64,000 bases of DNA from Pseudomonadota bacterium (GTDB lineage: Bacteria > Pseudomonadota > Gammaproteobacteria > Burkholderiales > Burkholderiaceae_C). The stretch lies in contig JAIUPQ010000008.1 of NCBI GenBank assembly GCA_020161145.1, forward strand, positions 86,155 to 150,154. Reading direction: 5' to 3'. This document shows, one piece after another, positions 35,942 through 44,827 of this stretch (within the stretch, counting starts at the first letter, position 1; the number at the start of each line of letters is the position of its first letter). The translations under genes were made by a program, and so were the position numbers. The notes under the pieces are model-generated. The model did not search any database and had not been told where the DNA came from. It saw nothing but the letters and a program-made list of their open reading frames with translations.

Positions 35942-36055
35942 ATGGCCTTGACCGAACAGCAACGCCGCGCCAACCTGCGCCTGGCCTTGATCCTCGCCAC
36001 CGTGGCGCTGGTGTTCGGGCTGGGGTTCGTGGCGCGCTTCGTGCTGCTGCGCTGA
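35942..36055 (+). CDS. Cytochrome oxidase small assembly protein (37 aa)
   Basis: A 37-residue ORF, starting MALTEQQRRANLRLALILA, with one membrane helix and ending FVARFVLLR. It starts four bases after the ctaD stop and ends three bases before the cox11 ATG, so it is fully embedded in the operon. Such tiny single-helix proteins occur between ctaD and cox11 in betaproteobacteria and are called small assembly proteins; their function is unproven. Confidence 0.8.
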   Translation: MALTEQQRRANLRLALILATVALVFGLGFVARFVLLR

Positions 36056-36058
36056 AGG

Positions 36059-36625
36059 ATGGGTATGGGGCCGCGCTCGGACAATGGCCGCATGGTGGCC
36101 AAGCTGGTGGTCATCACGGTGGCCATGTTCGGCTTCGGTTATGCACTGGTGCCCATCTACAAGCACATCTGCGAGGCGCTGGGCGTCAACGTGCTGTCGC
36201 TGACCGAGGGCAGCGGCGTGGCCAGGGCGCCGTTGCCCAAGAACACCCAGGTGGACACCAGCCGCACCGTCACCATCGAGTTCGACGCCAATGCGCGCGG
36301 GCCCTGGCAGTTCAAGCCGGCGCAGCGTTCGCTGGAAGTGCACCCGGGCGAGTTGGCCACGGTGATGTACGAGTTTGAGAACGTGCAGAACCGCACCATG
36401 GCTGCGCAGGCTTTCCCCAGCTATGCGCCCAAGGTGGCCACGGCCTACTTCAACAAGCTGGAGTGCTTCTGCTTCAACGAGTACACGCTGGCGCCTGGCG
36501 AGCGCAAGGTCTGGCCGGTGACGTTCTACGTGGATCCCAAGCTGCCCAAGGACGTCACGACCATCACCCTGTCGTACACCTTTTTCGACGTCAAGGGCAA
36601 GATCCCGCCCGCGCCCCAGACATGA
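36059..36625 (+). CDS. ctaG: Cytochrome c oxidase assembly protein CtaG/Cox11
   Basis: 188 residues. One N-terminal membrane helix (LVVITVAMFGFGYALVPIY) anchors a periplasmic immunoglobulin-like domain that carries the copper motif NKLECFCFNEYTLAPGE (CXC). Cox11 delivers copper to the CuB centre of subunit I. VKARTVT-like strands and YFNKLE are conserved. The stop overlaps the next start as ATGA. Confidence 0.95.
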   Translation: MGMGPRSDNGRMVAKLVVITVAMFGFGYALVPIYKHICEALGVNVLSLTEGSGVARAPLPKNTQVDTSRTVTIEFDANARGPWQFKPAQRSLEVHPGELATVMYEFENVQNRTMAAQAFPSYAPKVATAYFNKLECFCFNEYTLAPGERKVWPVTFYVDPKLPKDVTTITLSYTFFDVKGKIPPAPQT

Positions 36626-36873
36626 CCTCGGCTGACGACTCATCCAAGCAAGAGCTGCGCGATGTCGTGGCCCGCAAAGGCTCGTTCCTGGGCACCATGC
36701 GGGCCGTGCTGTGGTCGTTCTTTGGCGTGCGCCGGAGCAAGGACCACGCCCACGACGTCGAGCAATTGAATCCCGTGCACGTCATCATTGCCGGCGTTCT
36801 CGCGGCCGTGCTGTTCGTGCTGGCGCTGGTGCTGATCGTGCAGTGGGTCGTCCCTGCACCAGTGGCCGGCTGA
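36622..36873 (+). CDS. DUF2970 small membrane protein
   Basis: 83 residues with a conserved amphipathic segment (GTMRAVLWSFFGVRRSKDHA) and a C-terminal membrane helix (VIIAGVLAAVLFVLALVLIV). DUF2970 proteins are regularly placed between cox11 and coxC in betaproteobacteria. The function is unknown; a role in oxidase assembly or stability is inferred from position and from ATGA coupling with cox11. Confidence 0.85.
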   Translation: MTSADDSSKQELRDVVARKGSFLGTMRAVLWSFFGVRRSKDHAHDVEQLNPVHVIIAGVLAAVLFVLALVLIVQWVVPAPVAG

Positions 36874-36932
36874 GGCCCATCCCACAAGATCGATTCCAAC
36901 CTTTTATTCAGGTGACGAGGAGCAGAGCAACC

Positions 36933-37817
36933 ATGTCCGCAGTCAGCAAACACGGCAGCGCGCCGTATTACTTCGTACCGGCGCTATCGGCCTATCCGGC
37001 GCTGGCGTCGTTCGGCCTGTTCTTCGTCGTCCTGGGTGCCAGCCAATGGGTCAACGGCCATGGCTGGGGCGCATATGCGCTGCTGCTGGGCCTGGCCATC
37101 CTGCTGGGCACCCTGGTGCGCTGGTTCGGCGCGGCCATCGCCGAGAGTGAGGGTGGCCTGTACTCTGACCGCGTCGACGCCTCCTTCCGCTGGAGCATGT
37201 CCTGGTTCATCTTCTCGGAGGTGATGTTCTTTGCGGCCTTCTTCGGTGCGCTGTACTGGGCGCGGGTCCATTCGGTGCCGGCGCTGGGCAACATCGACAA
37301 CCAGTTGCTGTGGCCCGACTTCAAAGCCGTCTGGCCCAGCAGCGCGCCCGGCACCACGGCCTCGCCGGCCGGTATCGTCGAGCCGTTCTCGACCATTGGC
37401 CCCTGGCCCATTCCCACCATCAACACGGCCATCCTGCTGACCTCGGGGGTGACGTTGACGGTGGCCCACCATGCGCTGATTGCCAACAACCGCAGCAAGA
37501 CCATCACCTGGATGTGGATCACCGTGCTGCTGGGCGTGACCTTCCTGAGCCTGCAGGGCTACGAGTACATGCACGCCTACCGTGACCTGAACCTCAAGCT
37601 CTCGTCCGGCATCTTCGGCTCCACCTTCTTCATGCTCACGGGCTTCCACGGCTTTCACGTGTTCCTGGGCACCATCATGTTGCTGGTCATCACGCTGCGG
37701 CTGCAAAAAGGCCACTTCACGCCCAAGCATCATTTCGGCTTCGAAGGCGCGGCCTGGTACTGGCACTTCGTGGACGTGGTCTGGCTGGGCCTGTACCTCG
37801 TCGTCTACTGGATGTAA
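36933..37817 (+). CDS. ctaE: Cytochrome c oxidase subunit III
   Basis: 294 residues, seven membrane helices. RWSMSWFIFSEVMFFAAFFG with the conserved glutamate, HHALIANNRSKTITWMW, LQGYEYMHAY and the end WYWHFVDVVWLGLYLVVYW are subunit III signatures. Subunit III stabilises proton uptake in subunit I. GAGGAG precedes the ATG. A strong terminator follows 17 bases later, so the structural part of the operon ends here. Confidence 0.97.
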   Translation: MSAVSKHGSAPYYFVPALSAYPALASFGLFFVVLGASQWVNGHGWGAYALLLGLAILLGTLVRWFGAAIAESEGGLYSDRVDASFRWSMSWFIFSEVMFFAAFFGALYWARVHSVPALGNIDNQLLWPDFKAVWPSSAPGTTASPAGIVEPFSTIGPWPIPTINTAILLTSGVTLTVAHHALIANNRSKTITWMWITVLLGVTFLSLQGYEYMHAYRDLNLKLSSGIFGSTFFMLTGFHGFHVFLGTIMLLVITLRLQKGHFTPKHHFGFEGAAWYWHFVDVVWLGLYLVVYWM

Positions 37818-37834
37818 TACCCTGGACCTGAGTG

Positions 37835-37862
37835 AAAACGCCGCGCTCGCCGCGGCGTTTTT
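37835..37862. terminator. Bidirectional rho-independent terminator after coxC
   Basis: AAAACGCCGCG and CGCGGCGTTTT form a perfect 11-base-pair stem around CTCGC. The T-run on the plus side and the A-run on the minus side allow termination in both directions, serving coxC and the convergent DUF2909 gene. Confidence 0.9.
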
Positions 37863-37864
37863 GC

Positions 37865-38077
37865 TTAGATGCCGTGGGGCGCGATCCAGCCCATCCACCA
37901 CGCCAGCATCACGAAGGCAAACAGCGCCACCGACAACCCCACGCGCCAGGCCAGCGCGCGTGCCATGCCGGTGGCGCGAGCGGTTTCGCTGTCGTCCTGC
38001 CTGCGCAGCATCAGCAGGCCAGCGCTGGCCAGGGCCGTCAGGATGGCCGCCAGGGCCAGCACGATGATGACTTTCAT
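37865..38077 (-). CDS. Twin transmembrane protein (DUF2909 family)
   Basis: 70 residues with two membrane helices (KVIIVLALAAILTALASAGL and VGLSVALFAFVMLAWWMGWI) joined by a short charged loop (RRQDDSETARATGMAR). This matches the twin transmembrane DUF2909 family often found between coxC and surf1, on the opposite strand. Its ATG shares the CATG tetranucleotide with the likely SURF1 start. Function unknown. Confidence 0.85.
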   Translation of the reverse strand: MKVIIVLALAAILTALASAGLLMLRRQDDSETARATGMARALAWRVGLSVALFAFVMLAWWMGWIAPHGI

Positions 38078-38822
38078 GCCCGGATTATCGTCACCCACCA
38101 CCCGCCGCGTCATCGTGGCCGTCGCCACGCTGGTGGTGATGGCCGTGACCGGGCGGCTGGGGCTGTGGCAACTCGACCGGGCCGCGCAGAAGATCGCCTG
38201 GCGCGATGCGCAGCTGGCGCAGGCCCAGGCGCCCGTGCTCGCGCCCAGCGAGCTGGCGCGCACCGAAGCCCAGGCCCAGGCCCAGCAGCACCGCCGCGTG
38301 CGCGTGCAGGGCCGGTGGTTGCCCGCGCACACCGTTTTCCTGGACAACCGCCAGATGGACGGCCGGCCCGGCTTCTTCGTCGTCACCCCGCTGCAACTGG
38401 CGCCCGGCGACGTGGTGCTGGTGCAGCGCGGCTGGGTGCCGCGCGATGCGCAGGAGCGCACCCGCCTGCCCGAGGTGGCCAGCCCCGCCGGCCTGGTCAC
38501 CCTCACGGGCCATGTCGATGGCTGGCCGTCGCGGCTGGCGCAGCTGGGCGGCGAGGTGCCTGGCCCGATCCGGCAAAATCTGGAGCCGGCCGCGTTCGCG
38601 CGCGAACTCGGTCAGCCCCTGCGGCCACTGTCCATCCGCCAGGACGAGGCCGCACCCGAGGGCGATGCCGAACTGCGTCGCCAATGGCCCGCGGTTGCCG
38701 ACCGCGTCGCCACCCACTACGGCTATGCCGTGCAATGGTTTTCGCTGTGCGCCCTTGCGGGCGGTCTCTATGTCTGGTTCCAACTCATCCGCCCCCGCCG
38801 CGCCCGCCGCCTTGCCGACTGA
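38076..38822 (+). CDS. SURF1 family cytochrome oxidase assembly protein
   Basis: 248 residues. An N-terminal helix (VIVAVATLVVMAVTGRLGLWQLDRA), a periplasmic domain with FLDNRQMDGRPGFFVVTPLQ and QRGWVPRD, and a C-terminal helix near [20 protein letters not shown] are typical of SURF1, which helps heme A insertion into subunit I. Start candidates are the ATGs at 38064, 38067 and 38076; 38076 is preferred since the others add no conserved residues. It overlaps the next gene by 53 bases. Confidence 0.9.
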   Translation: MPGLSSPTTRRVIVAVATLVVMAVTGRLGLWQLDRAAQKIAWRDAQLAQAQAPVLAPSELARTEAQAQAQQHRRVRVQGRWLPAHTVFLDNRQMDGRPGFFVVTPLQLAPGDVVLVQRGWVPRDAQERTRLPEVASPAGLVTLTGHVDGWPSRLAQLGGEVPGPIRQNLEPAAFARELGQPLRPLSIRQDEAAPEGDAELRRQWPAVADRVATHYGYAVQWFSLCALAGGLYVWFQLIRPRRARRLAD

Positions 38823-39477
38823 TCCGGCCACGCTGACGGTGCACACCCCGCCCGAGCCGCTGCTCACGCCGCAGGCCGATCGCCGCCGGGGCCGGCTGAC
38901 GGCGCTGCTGCTGCTGCTGGCCTGTGCGGCGCCCATCATCGCCTCGTACTTCATGTACCACGTGGTGCGGCCCGGCGCGCGCACCAACTACGCCGAGTTG
39001 ATCCAGCCCAGCGTCGCCCTGCCCGAAGGCTTGACGCTGCATGACCTGCAAGACCGCCCCGTGGCCGCCACCAGCCTCAAAGGCCAGTGGCTGCTGGTGG
39101 TGGTGGCGGGTGGCGCCTGCGACGCGCGCTGCGAGCAGCATCTGTACCAGCAGCACCAGCTGCGCGAGATGATGGGCCGCGAGGCCGACCGCATCGATCG
39201 CGTCTGGCTCGTCACCGACGCGGTGCCGGTGCGCCCGGCCATGGCCAAGGCCATGGCCTCGGGTGACGGTGGTCTGGTGCTGCGCGTACCGCCCGGTGCG
39301 CTGTGGCTGGCGCCCGCCACAGGGCAGGGCGCCGACGCCCACCTCTACGTCATCGACCCCCAGGGCCAGTGGATGATGCGCACGCCGGCCGAGCTGGAGC
39401 CCATGCGCTTCAAGCGCGACCTCGAGCGCCTGCTGCGCGCCTCGGCGTTCTGGGACCGGCCGGGCCGCGGCACGTGA
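38770..39477 (+). CDS. Membrane-anchored SCO/thioredoxin-fold-like protein of the oxidase locus
   Basis: 235 residues. One membrane helix ([20 protein letters not shown]) is followed by a periplasmic domain starting [20 protein letters not shown], with [20 protein letters not shown], then [16 protein letters not shown]. The order of strands and a CX3C pair resemble the copper-binding CPDVC of SCO proteins, although similarity is low. Genes at this place, between surf1 and ctaA, are usually labelled oxidase-linked transmembrane proteins. It overlaps surf1 by 53 bases and ctaA by GTGA. A role in copper or thiol handling is inferred. Confidence 0.75.
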   Translation: MSGSNSSAPAAPAALPTDPATLTVHTPPEPLLTPQADRRRGRLTALLLLLACAAPIIASYFMYHVVRPGARTNYAELIQPSVALPEGLTLHDLQDRPVAATSLKGQWLLVVVAGGACDARCEQHLYQQHQLREMMGREADRIDRVWLVTDAVPVRPAMAKAMASGDGGLVLRVPPGALWLAPATGQGADAHLYVIDPQGQWMMRTPAELEPMRFKRDLERLLRASAFWDRPGRGT

Positions 39478-40544
39478 ACCTCGCCCCGCTGCCCCAGTTG
39501 CTGGCCCTGGCCGCGCTGCTGGCGCTGCTGCCGCTGACCGTGGTCTGGCTGCGCGCGCGCGGCGCCAGCCCGCGCGCGCGGCTGGCGGCGCTCACCGCCA
39601 TCACCTTGTTTCTCACCTTCGATCTCATCGTCTTCGGCGCCTTCACCCGCCTGTCCGATTCCGGCCTGGGCTGCCCCGACTGGCCCGGCTGTTACGCCGC
39701 TGCCAGTCCGCTGGGCGCGCGCGCCGACATCCATGCCGCGCAGACCGCCATGCCCACTGGGCCGGTGACCTGGAGCAAGGCCTGGATCGAAATGATCCAC
39801 CGCTACCTGGCCATGGTGGTGGGCGCCCTCATCCTCGTGATGGCGGTGGCCAGCACGGTGTGGCGCCGGCGCCTGCCGCATGCCGTCGCCTGGCCGCTGG
39901 CCACCCTGGCCTGGGTCATCGTGCAAGGCTTGTTTGGCAAGTACACCGTCACCCTCAAGCTCTACCCGGCCGTGGTCACGGCGCATCTGCTGGGCGGTCT
40001 GGTGTTGCTGGCGCTGCTCACCGTGCAGCACGAGGCCTACCGCCAGCGCCCGCTGGCCGTGCCGCGTGCGCTGGCCGTGGCCGCGCTGGTGGCCGTCTTC
40101 GTGCAGGCCGCGCTGGGCGGCTGGGTCAGCACCAACTACGCCGTGCTGGCCTGCACCGGTTTTCCGGCCTGCACCGGCCAGTGGTGGCCGGCCATGAACC
40201 TGGCCGAGGGCTTCACCGTGCTGCGCGAGCTGGGCCGGGCCGACCATGGCGGCCTGCTGACGCACGATGCGCTGGTGGCCATCCACATGGCCCACCGCCT
40301 CTTTGCGCTGGTGGCGGCCGGCCTGGTGCTGTGGCTGGCGTGGCGGCTGGCATTGGGGCCGGCCACGCGCGTTCATGGCCTGGTGCTGCTGGCGCTGGTG
40401 GCGGCCCAGGTGGCCAGCGGCGCGGCCAACGTCGTCTTCCAGTGGCCGCTGGCGGCCGCGTTGGCCCACAGTGCCGGGGCGGCCGCCCTGGTGGGGGTGT
40501 TGGTCAGTCTGGTGGTGCGCGGGCGGCAGGAGCAATGGACATGA
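39474..40544 (+). CDS. ctaA: Heme A synthase CtaA (Cox15)
   Basis: 356 residues, eight membrane helices. [51 protein letters not shown] and [20 protein letters not shown] hold the heme-binding histidines of Cox15. It oxidises heme O to heme A. GTG at 39474 overlaps the preceding stop as GTGA. The gene ends in ATGA overlap with ctaB. Confidence 0.95.
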   Translation: MNLAPLPQLLALAALLALLPLTVVWLRARGASPRARLAALTAITLFLTFDLIVFGAFTRLSDSGLGCPDWPGCYAAASPLGARADIHAAQTAMPTGPVTWSKAWIEMIHRYLAMVVGALILVMAVASTVWRRRLPHAVAWPLATLAWVIVQGLFGKYTVTLKLYPAVVTAHLLGGLVLLALLTVQHEAYRQRPLAVPRALAVAALVAVFVQAALGGWVSTNYAVLACTGFPACTGQWWPAMNLAEGFTVLRELGRADHGGLLTHDALVAIHMAHRLFALVAAGLVLWLAWRLALGPATRVHGLVLLALVAAQVASGAANVVFQWPLAAALAHSAGAAALVGVLVSLVVRGRQEQWT

Positions 40545-41434
40545 GAAGTTTGACCCTGGGTCAGCGCTGGACGCAGTTTTACGTGCTCACCAAGCCACGT
40601 GTGGTGCAGCTCATCGTTTTTTGCGCGCTGATCGGCATGCTGCTGGCCACGCCCGGTTTGCCGCCCTGGCGCACCGTGCTGGCGGCCTGTGTGGGCATCT
40701 GGCTGATTGCGGCCGCAGCGGCGGCCTGCAACCTGCTGGTCGAGCGCGAGATCGACAAGCGCATGAAGCGCACCGCCTGGCGCCCCACGGCGCGCGGCGA
40801 GATCACGCCCGTGCAGATCTCCGTGTTCGCCGCGCTGCTGGGCGTGGCGGGCAGCGTGGTGCTGGCGCTGTGGGTCAACGCGCTGACGCTGTGGCTGACG
40901 CTGGCCACCTTTGTGGGCTACGCCATCGTCTACACCGTGTTGCTCAAGCCGGCATCGCCGCAAAACATCGTCATCGGCGGCGCCTCGGGCGCCATGCCAC
41001 CGGTGCTGGGCTGGGCCGCCATCCGTGGTGACGTGGGCCCCGAGGCCTGGTTGCTGTGCCTGATCATCTTCCTGTGGACGCCGCCGCATTTCTGGGCGCT
41101 GGCGCTCTATCGCGTGGAGGACTACCGCCAGGCGGGCCTGCCCATGCTGCCCGTCACGCACGGCTCCGAGTTCACGCGGCTGCACATCTTCCTCTACACC
41201 ATCGTGCTCTTTGCCGCCACGCTGATGCCCTTCATCTACGGCATGAGCGGCTGGATCTATCTGGCCGCCACCGTGGTCCTGGGCCTATGGTTTATGGTGT
41301 TGGCCTTCATGCTGTGGCGCCACTACAGCGACCACCTCTCACGCCGGGTGTTCCGCTTTTCCATCTGGTATCTGGCGGCGCTGTTTGCGGCGCTGCTGAT
41401 CGACCACTACCTCAGCCCCTGGCTGTTCGCCTGA
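40541..41434 (+). CDS. ctaB: Protoheme IX farnesyltransferase CtaB (Cox10)
   Basis: 297 residues, UbiA-type prenyltransferase with about nine helices. The first acidic motif reads [15 protein letters not shown] and the second region contains [38 protein letters not shown]. It makes heme O from protoheme. ATG at 40541 overlaps the ctaA stop and has AGGAG eight bases upstream; the ATG at 40535 is too close to that site. Confidence 0.96.
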   Translation: MRSLTLGQRWTQFYVLTKPRVVQLIVFCALIGMLLATPGLPPWRTVLAACVGIWLIAAAAAACNLLVEREIDKRMKRTAWRPTARGEITPVQISVFAALLGVAGSVVLALWVNALTLWLTLATFVGYAIVYTVLLKPASPQNIVIGGASGAMPPVLGWAAIRGDVGPEAWLLCLIIFLWTPPHFWALALYRVEDYRQAGLPMLPVTHGSEFTRLHIFLYTIVLFAATLMPFIYGMSGWIYLAATVVLGLWFMVLAFMLWRHYSDHLSRRVFRFSIWYLAALFAALLIDHYLSPWLFA

Positions 41435-41449
41435 GAGGAGGCCGTCCCC

Positions 41450-42055
41450 ATGCTCAAACCCCTTGCCGTCGTCGCCCTGGCCCTGGTGCTGGCCGCCTGC
41501 CAACCCGCCGGCGAGTCCACGCCCGCCGCCCCCAAAGTCACCTTCAACGCGGTGGACATCACCGGCGCCGAATACGGACGCAAGCTGGACCTGCCGGATG
41601 CCGATGGCCGGATGCGCAGCCTGGCCGACTGGAAGGGCAAGGTCGCCATCGTCTTCTTTGGCTACACCCAGTGTCCCGACGTCTGCCCCACCACGCTGGC
41701 CGAAATCGCCGCGCTCAAGCGGCAGCTGGGTGCCGACGGCGACAAGGTGCAGGCCGTGTTCGTGACCCTGGATCCCGAACGCGACAGCCCCGAACTGCTC
41801 AAGGGCTACATGGCCAACTTCGGGCCCGGGTTTGTGGCGCTGCGCGGCACGCCGGCGCAGACCCAGGCCGCCGCGCTGGAGTTCAAGGTGTTCTACAGCA
41901 AGGTGCCGGGCAAGGTCGAGAACCACTACACCATCGATCACACCGCAGGTGCCTACGTGATCGACCCGCAGGGCCGGTTGCGCCTGTTCGTGCGCTACGG
42001 CGGCGGGCTGGACAAACTGGGGGCCGACGTCAAGGCCTTGCTGGCCGGGGCCTGA
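41450..42055 (+). CDS. SCO family copper chaperone lipoprotein
   Basis: 201 residues. The N-terminus LAVVALALVLAACQPAGE is a lipobox signal (cleavage before Cys), so the protein is a lipoprotein. The thioredoxin fold carries the copper motif FFGYTQCPDVCPTTLAEI and the distal histidine in NHYTIDHTAGAYVIDPQG. SCO proteins load copper into CuA of subunit II. It ends the ctaA-ctaB-sco run, converging on the GGDEF gene. Confidence 0.94.
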   Translation: MLKPLAVVALALVLAACQPAGESTPAAPKVTFNAVDITGAEYGRKLDLPDADGRMRSLADWKGKVAIVFFGYTQCPDVCPTTLAEIAALKRQLGADGDKVQAVFVTLDPERDSPELLKGYMANFGPGFVALRGTPAQTQAAALEFKVFYSKVPGKVENHYTIDHTAGAYVIDPQGRLRLFVRYGGGLDKLGADVKALLAGA

Positions 42056-42086
42056 CCGGCGCGCGGCGTCGCCGCCGCCCATGCGC

Positions 42087-43250
42087 CTAGCCGTCGTGGT
42101 GGCACACCACCACGCGGTCGCGGCCCGCCTCTTTGGCGCGGTACAGCGCCGCGTCGGCGCGGTGCAGCAGCGCCTCCGGGTCGTCGCCGCTGGGCGCTGC
42201 CACCGCCACGCCGATGCTCACCGTGATGCGCAGATCGGTCGTCACGCCGGGCAGGCGCAGCGCGCGCACCGCCACCACGATGCGCTGCGCCGCCTGCTCG
42301 GCATCCTCGGCGGTGATGTGTGGCATCAGCACCCAGAACTCCTCGCCGCCCACCCGGGCCACGCTGTCGCTGCCCCGGCTGGCCTGACGCAGGCAATCGG
42401 CCACCGCCTTGAGCGCCTTGTCGCCAGTCGGATGACCCCAGGCGTCGTTGACGCGCTTGAAGTGATCCACGTCGATGGCCAGCAGGCCATGGCTTTGCGG
42501 ATACCGGGCCTGGCGCACGAACTCCTCGTCCAGCCGCTGGGCAATGCGTCGCCGGTTCATCAACCCGGTGAGGTCGTCGTGGTGGCTGGCGTACTCCAGC
42601 TGGCGCGTCAGGCGCCGGGTCACCAGCGCCACAAGCGCGATGTTGAGCACCAGGCCCGAGCTCATCATGGCCAGCACCATGACGACGTTGGCCGTGTTGT
42701 CCGTGTGCAGCGGCTGGCTCATGCCGCTGGACGGCAGCGCCAGGCCCATGGTGCGCAGCACGAACAGCAAGGTGATGCCCCATATGGGCAGCGCCGCCAG
42801 CCGCGCCTCGCGCGGGCCGAACTCGGTGGTCAGGCCGCGCTGGGTGGCCAGCGCCGACAGCGTCAACAGCCAGGCCGACGAGGCCGAGGCTGCCAGCAGC
42901 AGCCAGCGTCCGGCGTTCGTCGCCAGCAACACGGTCAGCAGCGCGGTGTAGCCCAGCAGCGTCAGCAGGTGCACGCTGTTGCGATACGGCCGCTGCGTGA
43001 AATCCCAGACCCCGCGCGCCAGCAGGCCCACGCTGACGAAGATCAGCACATTGGCCAGCACCACGCCTTGCCAGGGCGGCAGGTGGCCGCGCAGCGCCAC
43101 CAGCGTCATGCCGGCGCCGGCAGCCACCGTGGCCAGGCCCCACTGCGTGCTGGCGCGCCGCTCCAGCCGTGTGCGCACCGCCAGCCACAACCCGGCCATC
43201 AATGTCTGCTGCAGCAAGAAGGCCACCAGGGCCACGATGATGGGACTCAC
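42087..43250 (-). CDS. Membrane-bound diguanylate cyclase (GGDEF)
   Basis: 387 residues. Roughly six membrane helices occupy residues 1-200 without a recognised sensor domain, followed by a GGDEF domain: DDLTGLMNRRRIAQRLDEEF, AIDVDHFKRVNDAWGH and active motif VARVGGEEFWVLMPH near residue 300. An RGSD five residues before GGEEF is a canonical inhibitory I-site, so the enzyme probably makes c-di-GMP and is product-inhibited. No EAL domain. GTG at 43250 is preferred because ATG at 43298 would overlap ruvC by 32 bases. Confidence 0.9.
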   Translation of the reverse strand: MSPIIVALVAFLLQQTLMAGLWLAVRTRLERRASTQWGLATVAAGAGMTLVALRGHLPPWQGVVLANVLIFVSVGLLARGVWDFTQRPYRNSVHLLTLLGYTALLTVLLATNAGRWLLLAASASSAWLLTLSALATQRGLTTEFGPREARLAALPIWGITLLFVLRTMGLALPSSGMSQPLHTDNTANVVMVLAMMSSGLVLNIALVALVTRRLTRQLEYASHHDDLTGLMNRRRIAQRLDEEFVRQARYPQSHGLLAIDVDHFKRVNDAWGHPTGDKALKAVADCLRQASRGSDSVARVGGEEFWVLMPHITAEDAEQAAQRIVVAVRALRLPGVTTDLRITVSIGVAVAAPSGDDPEALLHRADAALYRAKEAGRDRVVVCHHDG

Positions 43251-43266
43251 CCTGGCATTGTCGGGG

Positions 43267-43818
43267 TCAATAGGCGCGGCCTTTGCGCCATTGCGCATGG
43301 GCTTTGCGGTTCAATTGGGCGGCTTGGGCCAGTGCACCCAGGCTGCGCCCCGCCTGAGCGTGGGTGATGGCCAGGCCCAGCGCGTCCGCCGCGTCGGGCC
43401 CGGGCGGCTGTGGCAGCGCCAGCAGGCGCTGCACCATGTCCTGGATCTGGGCCTTGGCGGCGTGGCCATGGCCGGCCACCGCTTTCTTCATCTGCAAGGC
43501 CGTGTACTCGGTCACCGGCAAGGCCTGCGCCACCAGCGCCGCCAGCGCCGCGCCCCTGGCCTGGCCCAGCAGCAGGGTGGACTGCGGGTTGACGTTGACG
43601 AAGACGATTTCGCATGCCGCCTGCTGCGGCGCATAGCGCTGCGCCACCTCCTGCACGCCGGCAAAGATGATGCCGATGCGTGTGGGCAGATCGCCCTGCG
43701 CGGCGCCGGTGGTGCGGATGGTGCCGCTGGCCACGTAGCGCAGCGCCGTGCCCTCCACGTCGATGACGCCAAAGCCCGTGCATTGCAGGCCGGGGTCGAT
43801 GCCGAGGATGCGCATCAT
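43267..43818 (-). CDS. ruvC: Crossover junction endodeoxyribonuclease RuvC
   Basis: 183 residues. The catalytic acids lie in [38 protein letters not shown] and [16 protein letters not shown]. RuvC resolves Holliday junctions with RuvAB. Unusually, the gene stands alone from ruvAB here and overlaps the cdsA-like gene upstream (ATGA). A basic tail ([13 protein letters not shown]) ends the protein. Confidence 0.96.
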   Translation of the reverse strand: MMRILGIDPGLQCTGFGVIDVEGTALRYVASGTIRTTGAAQGDLPTRIGIIFAGVQEVAQRYAPQQAACEIVFVNVNPQSTLLLGQARGAALAALVAQALPVTEYTALQMKKAVAGHGHAAKAQIQDMVQRLLALPQPPGPDAADALGLAITHAQAGRSLGALAQAAQLNRKAHAQWRKGRAY

Positions 43819-44822
43819 CCGGCCGGCCTGAAATAGCCGTAAGCGGTGTGGAAGAACAGCGGCGCCGAAAACGCCAGCGGCGCGATGCGATCCAGCAGGC
43901 CCACGGCGCCGGTCAGCGCCGGCTGGTTGCCCCAGACCCGCACGCCGGCCTCGATCTTCAGCGCCTGCATGATCAGCGCGCCGACGATGCCGCTGGCGCC
44001 TGCCAGCGCCGCCATCAAAGCCGCCTGCAGCCAGCCGAACGGCGTGATCCAGCCCAGCAACACCCCCACCAGCGCGGCCAGCGCGGTGCCCAGGCCCAGC
44101 GCCGTGTAGGAAAACCGCTTGTCGATGCCGCGCGCCGGCGGGCCCTCGCCGCGCGGTCGCCGCTGCGGGCGCTGGCTGACCACCACATAGCCCACGTGGC
44201 CGGCCAGCGTGGTGGCCACCAGGAAGAACACCAGGAACGCACCGCGCCCGCCAAAGCCCGGCAGATCCAGGATCAGCAAGGCCGACGCATGCGACAGACC
44301 GAACACGCAGACCATGATGCCCCACTGGATGCGCGCGTTGCGCGCCAGGAACTGCTGCGCATCGCCCGCCAGCACGCTGACGATGGGCAGGGCCGCAAAC
44401 ACGTAAACCGGCACGAACACCGAAAACAGGTCGAACCACTGCCCCGCCGCCAGCAGGTACTGCGCCGGCAGCACCACAAAGAAGGCCAGCGCCAGCGTGC
44501 GGTGGTCGCTGCGCCGGGTGGGCGTCAAGGTGATGAACTCGCGCAGCGCCAGAAACGAGATCACCGCAAACAGCAGCGTGGCGCCCCAGGGCCGGGAAAT
44601 CCAGGCCACCCAGAACACCACCGCCCCCAGCCAGGCCGCGCTCAGGTCGCGCCGCCACTGCGCCAGCTGCGCCCGGCCCAGTGGCGAGAGGTCGTCGCGC
44701 AGGCCCACCCGCAGCGTGGCCACCGTGGCCACGGCCAGCAGGCCGAACAGCGTCACGAACAGCACGCCCACCTGCATGGCGGGTTCGGCGCGGGCCAGGC
44801 TGAGGTAAATGTCGCGCCACAT
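43815..44822 (-). CDS. Phosphatidate cytidylyltransferase family protein (CdsA-like)
   Basis: 335 residues with about eight membrane helices. The C-terminal signature of CdsA is recognisable as [20 protein letters not shown], but the canonical second Asp of the DRxD motif is replaced (DRIA) and GG is reduced to VG, and the K-D pair before it is absent. It may therefore be a YnbB-type paralogue rather than the essential CdsA. It is adjacent to a plsC-type acyltransferase gene in the same direction, suggesting a lipid head-group branch. CDP-diacylglycerol activity is uncertain. Confidence 0.8.
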   Translation of the reverse strand: MWRDIYLSLARAEPAMQVGVLFVTLFGLLAVATVATLRVGLRDDLSPLGRAQLAQWRRDLSAAWLGAVVFWVAWISRPWGATLLFAVISFLALREFITLTPTRRSDHRTLALAFFVVLPAQYLLAAGQWFDLFSVFVPVYVFAALPIVSVLAGDAQQFLARNARIQWGIMVCVFGLSHASALLILDLPGFGGRGAFLVFFLVATTLAGHVGYVVVSQRPQRRPRGEGPPARGIDKRFSYTALGLGTALAALVGVLLGWITPFGWLQAALMAALAGASGIVGALIMQALKIEAGVRVWGNQPALTGAVGLLDRIAPLAFSAPLFFHTAYGYFRPAG

Positions 44823-44827
44823 GGTGC

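Noticed and set aside
34057-36126. A 689-residue minus-strand frame opposite coxB and ctaD
   Set aside because: His/Arg-rich shadow of the two oxidase genes.
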